DNA of 55,398 nt. Source: an uncultured Alphaproteobacteria bacterium. Lineage in GTDB: Bacteria; Pseudomonadota; Alphaproteobacteria; CAAHEQ01; UBA3637. Below are positions 22,455 to 31,549 of this stretch, piece after piece. Each line of letters opens with the position of its first letter. Positions within the stretch are counted from its first letter, which is position 1. Below the pieces are notes generated by a model. That model did not search any database, was not told where the DNA came from, and was given only the letters and a program-made list of their open reading frames with translations. The stretch is taken from NCBI GenBank assembly GCA_937935995.1, contig CALGXF010000002.1, forward strand, positions 1 through 55,398, written 5' to 3'. The position numbers were made by a program, and so were the translations under genes.

Positions 22455-22465
22455 GGAGGTAAAAG

Positions 22466-22738
22466 ATGGCTTTTATTCGTGAAGACTTGATGCTTGTCGG
22501 CGGATTGGCACGTCGAGGGAATGCACCACGTGTGTTTTCTTATAAAACAACGGATGCGGCAACAGCCGTGGCAGCTTCCGGCTATTTCAATGAAATGGCC
22601 GAACAACTGGATGCGGGTGATATTATCCTTGTTTCTACAATGGCATCCGGTGCGGCAACGGCTTGTGATATGCTGGCGGTTGCGGCTATTACTGCTGGTG
22701 TTGTGACAACAGTCGGTAAAGTCGATAAAACGGCGTAA
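22466..22738 (+). CDS. Putative capsid decoration/head fibre-like protein
   Basis: The protein is 90 residues. 'VFSYKTTDAATAVAASGYFNEMAEQLDAGDIILVSTMASGAATACDMLAVAAI' is a recurring small phage head protein pattern (Y.T.Da...v...gYF......l..GD.i). It lies between capsid and tail genes and ends before a strong terminator. It is probably a decoration protein on the capsid surface. Confidence 0.7.
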   Translation: MAFIREDLMLVGGLARRGNAPRVFSYKTTDAATAVAASGYFNEMAEQLDAGDIILVSTMASGAATACDMLAVAAITAGVVTTVGKVDKTA

Positions 22739-22740
22739 AG

Positions 22741-22766
22741 AAAGGGGGCTTTTGCCCCCTTTTTTA
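22741..22766 (+). terminator. Terminator after the decoration protein
   Basis: AAAGGGGGC pairs with GCCCCCTTT around TTTT and is followed by further T residues. This strong hairpin splits the head genes from the tail genes. Confidence 0.85.
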
Positions 22767-22778
22767 AAGGATTGAAAA

Positions 22779-23390
22779 ATGGCAACAACAAAAATAGAAA
22801 TTGCGTCTCAGGCACTCGGTTTGTTACGGGCGAATCCTATTTCGTCTTTTGATGACGGCAGTAATGAAGCAGATATTATTACGCTTTATTACGACACCTT
22901 TATTCGGGATATTTTTTCGCGTTATCCATGGCATTTTGCAACGAAAACGCGTCGGTTGGTGATTGCCGGCGATGAAGTGCCATTGTTGAACTACAAATAC
23001 GCTTTTATCCTGCCCGCGGAATGCAAACGGTTAATCGCTGTTTATGCCGATGAAGGAAATTTTGTCCGTCCTTTTCAGGATTATATCCAAGAAGGCAGCT
23101 ATTTGTTGACCAATTCTGATAAACTGTATGCCAAATATACGGCCTATGTGGATGAAAACCTATGGCCGGGTTATTTTACGGCCTATGCGATTCATGCACT
23201 CGCCGCTCTCATCGCTATTCCGTTGACAGATGATCCGGATATCGAGGCCAGAGAACAAACTCTGGCATATGGAACTTCCTCCGAAGGAGAACGCGGCGGT
23301 AAGTTTCAAAGTGCTATTTTGACGGATGCACAGCAAAGTCCCCCGGATGAAATGGATACAGATCTTTTAATTGCTGCGAGGTTTGGATAA
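22779..23390 (+). CDS. Tail tubular protein A (T7 gp11-like adaptor)
   Basis: The protein is 203 residues. 'KIEIASQALGLLRANPISSFDDGSNEADIITLYYDTFIRDIFSRYPWHFATK' and 'YKYAFILPAECKRLIAV' are characteristic of the podovirus tail adaptor (gatekeeper ring). It sits below the connector and precedes the nozzle gene, whose ATG overlaps its stop by one base. Confidence 0.9.
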   Translation: MATTKIEIASQALGLLRANPISSFDDGSNEADIITLYYDTFIRDIFSRYPWHFATKTRRLVIAGDEVPLLNYKYAFILPAECKRLIAVYADEGNFVRPFQDYIQEGSYLLTNSDKLYAKYTAYVDENLWPGYFTAYAIHALAALIAIPLTDDPDIEAREQTLAYGTSSEGERGGKFQSAILTDAQQSPPDEMDTDLLIAARFG

Positions 23391-25315
23391 TGCCCAGAGT
23401 CAGAACGGAACAACAACGATTTTCAAAAGGTGAAATTGATCCGCTCATGATTGCCAGAGGAGATGTGGATCAATACTATGGCGGATCCGCGCGGGCATTG
23501 AATGTTTGGCCGCTTCGTCAAGGCGGATATCGTTCTCGGCCGGGATTAGAATACATCGCAACTCTTCCGACCGGAAAACACAAATTGTTGGATTTTATCG
23601 TTGATGCCGATACAAAATATCTTATTGCCTTTTCCAATCAGCAAATCAACATCTTTCGAGACGGTGTGTTAAAAGCGTCTCTGTCGGCTCCCGCGTATTC
23701 GAATGATAAAATCGAACGATTAAATTGGGAACAATCCTATGACACAATGCTTCTGTTTAATGACACAGTTCATCCGCATCGGTTGTTCCGGCAAAATGAA
23801 ACAACTTGGACGTTAGGCGAAATTGCGTTCAAATACATTCCCAGATATGCGTTTACTTTAGTACAAACAAATCCTCAAGGAACTTTAACGCCTTCCGAAA
23901 AAGAAGGCGAAATCAAATTAACCTCTTCCGTTGGGTGTTTTACATCCGAAAGTGTCGGCCAGTATATCGAGGGAAACGGCGGACGGGCGCGAATTACGTC
24001 ATATGTATCGGCAACGGTGGTAAAGGCCGTAACCGAAATCGCCTTTTTTGACAACGATGCGATTGCTGCCGGTGAATGGACTTTTTACAACGGATATGAA
24101 GATGCTTGGTCTGATACGCGGGGTTGGCCAACCAGTGGCGTTTTTTATGAAAACAGGTTGTGGATTGGCGGATGTTTATCTGTGCCCAATGGCATGTATG
24201 CTTCTCGCGTTAATGATTTTTTCAATTTTAATCCCGGTACGATTTTGGATGATGATGCCATCACGGCTCAATTGTCTTCTGCCAACAAAATAACCAGTGT
24301 ATTGGCCGGTCGAAATTTACAGGTTTTTACAATCGGTTCCGAACATATTGCCCAGCAATCACTGGGCGATCCGGTTACACCCAAAACCGTGAATTTTAAA
24401 CAGCAAACCTCCATCGGTTCAAAGCCGCATTTACGTGTTTTCGAAATCGAAGGAGCGACTATTTTTACCAATAAATCATCTATCCACGAATTTGTTTATG
24501 ATGATGCGCAAGGAGCTTATAAGTCTGACATTTTATCCTTGTTGTCCGGCCATTTGGTTAAAAATCCGACCGATTTTACGGTGCGTAAATCTTATACGGA
24601 TCAAGGAGCAACTTATATCGCCCTCGTCAATGAAGACCATCATTTGGTCATTGTCGATATTTTGCGGTCGCAAGATGTTAATTCGTTTGCCGAGCAAACA
24701 ACCGACGGTTTGTTTTTAAACTGCGGAACGGATGAAAATGATATTTATGTCATTGTCGAACGAAAGATAAACGGTCAAACAGTCCATTATTTGGAACGGT
24801 TTAATGATCATCATATGTTGGATTGTTCCGTGATTAAAAATTTTGAAACGCCGACGGCACTTATCAGCGGGTTGTCCCATTTGGAAGGACAAACGGTTTG
24901 TGTTATTGCCGACGGGTCTGTCATGGAAAACAAAACGGTTGAGAATGGGCAGATTACACTGGAACGGCCGGCCTCAACGGTAGAAGTTGGCTTTAATTTT
25001 AGGTCGGAAATTAAAGATTTGCCTTTTCAGACGCCTCAACAAGGAACAACTTTGGGATACAAAAAAAATGTATCAGAAGTCGTTGTGGAACTTTATGAAA
25101 CAACAACATGTCATATCAACGGCAAGCCCGTTATTTTTAAACAATTCGGGCCGGCAGGAAATGGCAGTCCGTTAGATAAGGCGCCGCCTGTTTTTACAGG
25201 GTGCAAAAAATTAGTTGGTTTTCGTGGCTGGGATATGACCGGGCAAGTCACGATTTCAAAAGAAGGTCCCGGCCGTTTAACACTTTTATCAATATCAAAG
25301 AAGGTAAATTACTAA
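23390..25315 (+). CDS. Tail tubular protein B (T7 gp12-like nozzle)
   Basis: The protein is 641 residues, beta-rich. It opens with 'QQRFSKGEIDPLMIARGDVDQYYGGSARALNVWPLRQGGYRSRPGLEYIA', the usual start of this nozzle family. Later blocks 'WPTSGVFYENRLWIGG' and 'NKITSVLAGRNLQVFTIGSEHIA' are propeller-like features. It closes the tail tip until DNA ejection. Its stop overlaps the next start (TAATG). Confidence 0.88.
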   Translation: MPRVRTEQQRFSKGEIDPLMIARGDVDQYYGGSARALNVWPLRQGGYRSRPGLEYIATLPTGKHKLLDFIVDADTKYLIAFSNQQINIFRDGVLKASLSAPAYSNDKIERLNWEQSYDTMLLFNDTVHPHRLFRQNETTWTLGEIAFKYIPRYAFTLVQTNPQGTLTPSEKEGEIKLTSSVGCFTSESVGQYIEGNGGRARITSYVSATVVKAVTEIAFFDNDAIAAGEWTFYNGYEDAWSDTRGWPTSGVFYENRLWIGGCLSVPNGMYASRVNDFFNFNPGTILDDDAITAQLSSANKITSVLAGRNLQVFTIGSEHIAQQSLGDPVTPKTVNFKQQTSIGSKPHLRVFEIEGATIFTNKSSIHEFVYDDAQGAYKSDILSLLSGHLVKNPTDFTVRKSYTDQGATYIALVNEDHHLVIVDILRSQDVNSFAEQTTDGLFLNCGTDENDIYVIVERKINGQTVHYLERFNDHHMLDCSVIKNFETPTALISGLSHLEGQTVCVIADGSVMENKTVENGQITLERPASTVEVGFNFRSEIKDLPFQTPQQGTTLGYKKNVSEVVVELYETTTCHINGKPVIFKQFGPAGNGSPLDKAPPVFTGCKKLVGFRGWDMTGQVTISKEGPGRLTLLSISKKVNY

Positions 25316-25932
25316 TGGGATCAACAGCAGCAGCAGCAACAGCAGCGACAGCTGCGTCAACAGCCAGTACAGCTGCGTCAACGGCAGCCGGGGCGGGAGC
25401 AGCAACAGCCGGGGCAAGTGCAGCAACAACAGCGGGAGTAGCCGGCACAGCGGCAACAACAGCCGCGACGACAGCGGCAAGCAGTTATGGCATATCGTCC
25501 CTTTTGGGAGATTTGTTAACAGGGGCAAGTGCGATGTCGTCTATCATGGGTGGTATTCAAACATATCATCAAATGAAAGCATCGGCGCGTGATTCCGAGT
25601 TACAAGCCGGCCAAGAAAAACTAAAAGCAACCCAACAATCCAATTTAATTCGTGAAAATATGTTACAAGAGGTTGCCAGTGCCAATGCCATGTTTGGCGC
25701 ACGTGGCATTTCAATGGCCGGATCTCCGGAACAAGTCATTCGTGAAAGCGCCAATCAAGCCAATCAAGACATCAATATGACAAAGGCCAATGGTCGGTTG
25801 GCTGCCTTACAGCATCAATCACAAGCCAAACAATACAGACAAAATGCTGCTTATTCTTTGTTAAATGGTTTTGGTAATGCTGCTTTTACGCTTTCAAATA
25901 GTAAAACAATGAACAGGATATTAGACAAATGA
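25315..25932 (+). CDS. Internal virion protein (T7 gp14-like) with Ala/Thr-rich N-terminus
   Basis: The start at 25315 overlaps the nozzle stop and gives 205 residues. Residues 4-58 are almost only Ala, Thr, Ser and Gly, then comes a hydrophobic 'SSLLGDLLTGASAMSSIMGGI'. The C-terminal half is a Gln/Asn-rich helical domain (RENMLQEVASANAMFGARGISMAGSPEQVI) typical of small internal core proteins. Such proteins form the outer-membrane pore during ejection. The low-complexity DNA (about 25320-25480) is prone to slippage. Confidence 0.75.
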   Translation: MGSTAAAATAATAASTASTAASTAAGAGAATAGASAATTAGVAGTAATTAATTAASSYGISSLLGDLLTGASAMSSIMGGIQTYHQMKASARDSELQAGQEKLKATQQSNLIRENMLQEVASANAMFGARGISMAGSPEQVIRESANQANQDINMTKANGRLAALQHQSQAKQYRQNAAYSLLNGFGNAAFTLSNSKTMNRILDK

Positions 25933-28007
25933 GACCGGTTCCTAACTATACACAACATGTGACGGCGGGTAATTTGCCGCGCGTTCAACCTTCTCTGGCT
26001 GCGCCGGTCTTTTGGCAAGAAATGGCACGGGGCTTTGAGAAAAAAGGACAAGCCATTGCAGTCGCGGCCGAAGAAAAATATACCTTTGAATTAAATGCCT
26101 TGCGAAAAAAGGAAATAGCGCGGATTGAAACGGAATATGCCGCCAATCCGGCCGGAATGCAGCAGGCTTTTCAAAAAAATAAAGAAGGTTTTCTTTCCGG
26201 CATTCAAAGTGCAGATATTCGCGAAAAATTTGATGTCAGTTACGAACTGGATACATTGGCACCGATGGCCAGAGCGACAAACGCCAAAATCAAGCAGCAA
26301 GATGCCCAGAAAAAAGAATTGGCTTTTCAAAATATCGCTTTGTCCGAAACAGCCATAGAACAAAATATCGACAGCCTTTTTTCGCAAGATCCGGAACAAA
26401 TGATGGCCGGCGGGGTCGTTATTCAGAAAAGTTTAATGGATATTCAAAATGCTTTGTCCGTACGAAATCATGACGGGTCATCGGTTTTCAGTGCCGAACA
26501 AGTGGCGCGTGGGATGAAACCTTATGTGGAACGTATGGGCGAATTGGCCGTTATGGCTTATTTAAAAAATGCTCCGGATAAAAATGCGGCTTTAATGGCT
26601 TTTTCGGAAGGAAAAGTTGAAATCAGTTTGCCCGATGGAAAGGGAGATTTACAAAAAATAAACCTGATGGAGGCCATGAGCGAAGAAACCAAACTAAAAA
26701 CACGCCGGCAAGTCGAGGCTTATTTGAACGATTTGAAGTTTGATGCGGATTACCAAGATGTCCAAATGAAAGCCCAATACCGCAAGGAACGAGCCGATTT
26801 CGATATCGCCATGAGCCGGGGCGAAGTCAATTATCAAGGCATCGAAGAGGCTTACAACAAGGGCATGATTAACGAGGAAGAAAGAGCTACGTATGTTAAA
26901 AAGTTAGATGACAAAAGCGGGGGTATTTATCGTTTCAAGGAAGGGTACCTTTTCGATCCCAAAAGTGCGCAGGATAAAAAGGCTGTTGATTATCTTTATC
27001 AATCGCTTGTCGGTCAAGAGCCGAACCCGCAGGCGCAATTGCAAGCAGGTGTGAATATTTCCGTTCAAACCGGAATTATGCCGGAACAAACTCGGTCTTT
27101 TTTAAGGGCAAGTTTACGCAGTGGGCAACCGGAAGAAGCTGTTCAGGCGGCTGAAGCGATGCAGGTCATCGGGCGGCAAAATCCCCAAATATTAAATGAT
27201 TTGTCAAAAGAAGATATCGCTTTGGGAACAATGATTTTATCGAATGTTTCAAGAGGGGTTCCACCGCAAGAGGCTTATTTAAAGGCACAGGAATCACTTC
27301 AAGTGCCGTTAAGTGATAAAACAGCACGCAAAAAGTATTATCAGGATGAAAAAATGGCGAAAGATAATTCGGATGCATTGCAGGATTATTTTAAAACAGA
27401 CCCATGGGGATTTGATCATTTTAAAGTCCCGGAGGAAATGAAATATGATTATGATTCATTCGTCGAAGAAGAATATATTCGGTCGGGTGATATTGATTCC
27501 GCGCGCCAAACGGCCGGGAAAATGTTGGAACGTGTTTGGGGAAAAACGCAAATCGGCGGACGTCAAAGAATGATGAAAAATGCACCGGAAATGGTTTACG
27601 GGATTTCAGGCTTATCTTTGGATGAAAATACAAAATGGATAGAAGAACAATTATTATCCGAAATTCAATCAAAATACCTCTGGACACCGGAACAATTTAA
27701 AAAACGTCAAAAATCCGTTTTTCTAAATGTTTCCCAAAGAACCGTCAGAGGTGGGCCGGCGTATGATATTTTGTGGACAGATGAAGAAGGCGTTATTCAC
27801 ATGTTAGACGGCGTATTTGTGCCTGATTTTAAAACATCTCCTTATTATCAAAAATCACAAGATGAAATAAAAGAAAAGGTTGAACAGGCCAGAAAAGACA
27901 AAATCAATATTTATTTTCAAGATATGGAAAAACGGTTAAATCCTTTTAAAAGAAATCCATTTATCCGAACGCCGGTGGATTCAAATGCGGGAGAAAAAAT
28001 CGCATGA
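25929..28007 (+). CDS. Internal virion protein (T7 gp15-like)
   Basis: The protein is 692 residues, almost entirely helical and charged, coupled by four-base overlaps to genes on both sides. The N-terminal 'FWQEMARGFEKKGQAIAVAAEEKYTFELNALRKKEIARIE' and the position between the gp14-like and gp16-like genes identify it as the second core protein, which forms the periplasmic part of the ejection channel. Sequence similarity to T7 gp15 itself is not evident by eye. Confidence 0.75.
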   Translation: MRPVPNYTQHVTAGNLPRVQPSLAAPVFWQEMARGFEKKGQAIAVAAEEKYTFELNALRKKEIARIETEYAANPAGMQQAFQKNKEGFLSGIQSADIREKFDVSYELDTLAPMARATNAKIKQQDAQKKELAFQNIALSETAIEQNIDSLFSQDPEQMMAGGVVIQKSLMDIQNALSVRNHDGSSVFSAEQVARGMKPYVERMGELAVMAYLKNAPDKNAALMAFSEGKVEISLPDGKGDLQKINLMEAMSEETKLKTRRQVEAYLNDLKFDADYQDVQMKAQYRKERADFDIAMSRGEVNYQGIEEAYNKGMINEEERATYVKKLDDKSGGIYRFKEGYLFDPKSAQDKKAVDYLYQSLVGQEPNPQAQLQAGVNISVQTGIMPEQTRSFLRASLRSGQPEEAVQAAEAMQVIGRQNPQILNDLSKEDIALGTMILSNVSRGVPPQEAYLKAQESLQVPLSDKTARKKYYQDEKMAKDNSDALQDYFKTDPWGFDHFKVPEEMKYDYDSFVEEEYIRSGDIDSARQTAGKMLERVWGKTQIGGRQRMMKNAPEMVYGISGLSLDENTKWIEEQLLSEIQSKYLWTPEQFKKRQKSVFLNVSQRTVRGGPAYDILWTDEEGVIHMLDGVFVPDFKTSPYYQKSQDEIKEKVEQARKDKINIYFQDMEKRLNPFKRNPFIRTPVDSNAGEKIA

Positions 28008-31000
28008 TTATTTCAAAAGATGAAACACAGCCGCAGGGATTGACTTTTCAAACAGAAGGAACCGTACCGGATACATATCAACCGACAATCGGCGAAACAG
28101 TAGAGGCAGCCTTTCGACTTGAAAATTCGGTTGTTTCCGCTTTCTATGAGCCACAAATGTCACCGCAGCAGGGATTTTATGATCCTTTTAATGATATTGA
28201 CGGCTATGAATTGTTTGCTGAACGCTTTATTCGCGCAAATTCTCCGGACGATGTTGCCAAGATTAAAGCCCAAATTGATCGAGAAAACGAAGATCGGGAA
28301 ACGCTTGCCAAAAGTGGGGTGATGGGATGGGTTGCGTCGTTGGCTGCCGGAACATTGGATCCGATTAACTTAATTCCCATCGGGGGAAGCGGTTATAAAT
28401 CTTATAAATTAGCCAAAACCGGTGCGCGGGCTTTTGGCATGGGGGCCTTGCGAACCGGTGCTGTTGCCGGGTTTTCTAATACGTTGCAAGAAATTCCTTT
28501 GCGCGTGTCTCAAGCAACACGAACCTTTGAAGAAAGTGCCGTTAATGTCGCCGGTGGTATGGTTTTAGGCGGTGTTTTGGGGGGTGCCGCCGAATTGTTG
28601 GGACACACAAATGCTGTCAAAGCACAAAATTTAAATGAATTAAATAATAAAGTGGCGGCGGCCTTTAAAGAACAGGATATCCTGTCAACAATTGGAGCTA
28701 AACAGGTTCGTGAAACAAATTTACAACAAGAAACGTTAACCTCTGCTTTGGGTTTAGAAAAAGCATTTGCTTTTCAAGACCCGGTTTTAAGAACGGCTAA
28801 CTCACCATCCGTTGTCGTTCGTCAAACAGCCGAAGCATTGGCAGATATGAACCTTTTTAAAAATAAAAATGCACAAGGCATTGCAACAACGCCTTCCGTC
28901 GAAAGTATGATTAAAACGTGGCAAGGACATCTTTATGCCGGCATGGAAGCCCTTCAACAAAATTATATCCGGTATCGCAATCGGTTAAAAGGTTCCGGAC
29001 AACCGTTTTTATCAGAAGAGGCTTTTGCTGAGGCCGTCGGGATGGCAATGCGCCGCGGCGATGTGTCGGATATTCCCGAAGTGACGCAAACCGCTCAAGC
29101 ATTTCGCCAAAATGTGTTCGATCCATTAAAACAAGAAGCTGTTTCGGCTCAATTATTACCGGAAGACGTAACTGTAGATACAGCCGATTCTTATCTGCCA
29201 CGTGTTTACAATCATGAAAAAATTGAAGCACAACGGCCGCAGTTTAAACAAATCATCGAAGATTGGTTGACAGAAGAATGGCAAAAGACACAAGCCAACA
29301 CAAAGACAGAAGATGTTTTATCCGAAGCTCAATGGCAAAGATTGGTCAATGCCAGTGATCCGGCCAAAACATTGCCGACATTCGATGGAGCGCAGCCCGA
29401 TAATTACTTCATCCTAAATAAAAACGGTGATTTGGCCCATGGCTATATCGACAGAGAACTTGCCGTTGCAATCGGTACCGGCGTCGAAGGCGATATTCGT
29501 ATTTACAACAGCCTCGAAAAACATATACCACCGGCAAGAATGGATTATATTCGTTCCCGTGGGTATAATAGTTTAATCGATTTTGTGGATGACACACTCC
29601 AAAATTATGATGCTATTTATAAAGGAGCAGGAAGCTCTTTTAATGTTGTGCGTCATTTGGATAAAGATCATATTGTTTTTATTCAATTGGAAAAGAATAA
29701 AAACGGCGATTTTTATAAGGTTAAAAGTGCTGTCGTTGGTCGAAAAAATTATCTAGAACACAAAAAACTGCTTGCGGAAAGGGCGCAGTCCAATCATTCC
29801 CATAGGGAACCCCCTAGCGCGGTCTCGGGCACAAGCATTAAAAATAGTATAACAGAACCGGATCCGGTTGTCAATCGTTATTTTGAACCGGATAATTTAA
29901 CGAAAATGGAAATTTCGGCAGCGGCGGATGAAGTCATTGATACGATTTTAGGGGCATCGCATACCGGTCGAATTCTTGTCGGAAATGAAGCCGTTTTTAC
30001 GCGCGGGCCGCTTAAAGAAAGAACGTTTCATATTCCCGATGCCTTGATTGAGGATTATTTAGAAAAAAATATCGCACGGGTGGCCCAACAGTATGTCAGG
30101 CAAATGGCACCGGATGTCGAATTATCTCGGGCTTTCGGTTCAATAGACATGCAAAGGGCTTTTGACCGGGTCAATGCGGATTATGACCGTTTGGCGCGGC
30201 AGCTCGATCAAAACCTTAAACAAAACAAAATTTCGCCCAAAGCGGCTCAAAAAAGGACTGCTGCATTGGAAAAAGCACGCAAGCGAGATTTGAAAGATTT
30301 AGCAGCTATGCGTGATAGAATCCGAGGGACATACGGATTACCGAATGATCCGAATAATTTCTTTTATCGTGGCGCGCGAACACTTAAAAATTGGAACTAT
30401 GTTCGGCAATTGGGGGGGATGACGCTTTCTTCTTTAACGGATATGGGCGGATTGATTTTTACACACGGCTTTATGCGGACAATGCGAGATGGTTTATTGC
30501 CTCTTATCAAGAACTTGAAAGCCGTTCGGTTGGCCGGAAAAGAAACAAAATTGGCCGGAACGGCGTTGGATTTGATTTTAGACAGCCGCCAGATGCAAAT
30601 TGCCGATATTTTAACGCCTTTTGGCCGGTTGAGCCGATTTGAAAGAAGCATGGATTATTTGTCGGATAAAATGGGAAAAGTGTCTTTGATTTCTTATTGG
30701 AATACAAGCATGAAGCAGTTTGCCGGCATGATGACTCAAACACGTATGTTACGGGCGTGTGATGGTTGGTCAAATGGTAAAATTTCCGCTAAAGAAATAA
30801 AAAACTTGGCACGGATGGGAATAGATGAACCGATGGCCACGCGCATTTCAAAACAGTTTCAAAAATACGGACAAATCGACGATGGTGTGTTTTTACCAAG
30901 AACACAATTGTGGGATGATAAAGAAGCTGTTCGAATTTATCGATCCGCTTTAAATAAGGAAGTCGATAGAATCATCATCACGCCCGGACAAGATAAACCC

Positions 31001-31546
31001 CTGTGGATGAGCACACCGGCCGGCAGTTTAATCGGTCAATTTCGTTCGTTTGCTTTTGCCGCATCACAACGGTTGATGTTATCCGGGTTACAACGGCGTG
31101 ATGCTGAAACATTAAGCGGCCTTATCAGTTTAATCGGTTTAGGCATGTTGGTTCATTGGTTAAAAACACCGGCCGATCGATTGACGGATGATCCGGCCGA
31201 TTGGATTGTTAATGCCGTTGATCGATCCGGTTTAACGGGGTGGTTGTTTGATGTCAACAACACGCTTGAAAAAGCAAGCGGCAATAAAATCGGGCTGTCT
31301 CGTTTAACCGGCGGTTCAAATAGTCGATATGCTTCCCGAAATGTTGCCGGTGCGTTACTGGGACCATCGGTCGGATTAGGGGAAGATTTGGCGCGTGTTG
31401 TGTCAAATGCGTCAAACGGAACTTGGCAGGAATCGGATACACGTGCGATGCGACGAATGATCCCTTTCCAAAATTTAATGGGTGTTCGACATTTGTTCGA
31501 TTTGTTTGAAAAAGGCTTGAATGAGGCAATCGGTGTAAAGGAGTAA
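28004..31546 (+). CDS. Large internal virion protein (T7 gp16-like) with inserted nuclease-like domain
   Basis: The protein is 1180 residues. It begins with 'ETVEAAFRLENSVVSAFYE' and contains 'MGWVASLAAGTLDPINLIPIGG' and glycine-rich hydrophobic segments (about 150-200), as in podovirus ejection proteins; the later 'LIGQFRSFAFAASQRLMLSGLQRRD' is also typical. No lytic transglycosylase domain is seen at the N-terminus. Residues about 467-592 ('IRIYNSLEKHI', 'IVFIQLEKNKNGDFYKVKSAVVGRKNYLEHKKLL') look like a phage-Barnase-EndoU-ColicinE5/D-RelE (PBECR) nuclease-like insertion, followed by a polar linker. It would be injected with the DNA. Confidence 0.8.
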   Translation: MIISKDETQPQGLTFQTEGTVPDTYQPTIGETVEAAFRLENSVVSAFYEPQMSPQQGFYDPFNDIDGYELFAERFIRANSPDDVAKIKAQIDRENEDRETLAKSGVMGWVASLAAGTLDPINLIPIGGSGYKSYKLAKTGARAFGMGALRTGAVAGFSNTLQEIPLRVSQATRTFEESAVNVAGGMVLGGVLGGAAELLGHTNAVKAQNLNELNNKVAAAFKEQDILSTIGAKQVRETNLQQETLTSALGLEKAFAFQDPVLRTANSPSVVVRQTAEALADMNLFKNKNAQGIATTPSVESMIKTWQGHLYAGMEALQQNYIRYRNRLKGSGQPFLSEEAFAEAVGMAMRRGDVSDIPEVTQTAQAFRQNVFDPLKQEAVSAQLLPEDVTVDTADSYLPRVYNHEKIEAQRPQFKQIIEDWLTEEWQKTQANTKTEDVLSEAQWQRLVNASDPAKTLPTFDGAQPDNYFILNKNGDLAHGYIDRELAVAIGTGVEGDIRIYNSLEKHIPPARMDYIRSRGYNSLIDFVDDTLQNYDAIYKGAGSSFNVVRHLDKDHIVFIQLEKNKNGDFYKVKSAVVGRKNYLEHKKLLAERAQSNHSHREPPSAVSGTSIKNSITEPDPVVNRYFEPDNLTKMEISAAADEVIDTILGASHTGRILVGNEAVFTRGPLKERTFHIPDALIEDYLEKNIARVAQQYVRQMAPDVELSRAFGSIDMQRAFDRVNADYDRLARQLDQNLKQNKISPKAAQKRTAALEKARKRDLKDLAAMRDRIRGTYGLPNDPNNFFYRGARTLKNWNYVRQLGGMTLSSLTDMGGLIFTHGFMRTMRDGLLPLIKNLKAVRLAGKETKLAGTALDLILDSRQMQIADILTPFGRLSRFERSMDYLSDKMGKVSLISYWNTSMKQFAGMMTQTRMLRACDGWSNGKISAKEIKNLARMGIDEPMATRISKQFQKYGQIDDGVFLPRTQLWDDKEAVRIYRSALNKEVDRIIITPGQDKPLWMSTPAGSLIGQFRSFAFAASQRLMLSGLQRRDAETLSGLISLIGLGMLVHWLKTPADRLTDDPADWIVNAVDRSGLTGWLFDVNNTLEKASGNKIGLSRLTGGSNSRYASRNVAGALLGPSVGLGEDLARVVSNASNGTWQESDTRAMRRMIPFQNLMGVRHLFDLFEKGLNEAIGVKE

Positions 31547-31549
31547 TCA

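Noticed and set aside
25248..25528. Leftward frames opposite the Ala/Thr-rich internal virion protein
   Set aside because: Low-complexity reverse reading of GCA/ACA repeats, inside the late operon and without a ribosome binding site.
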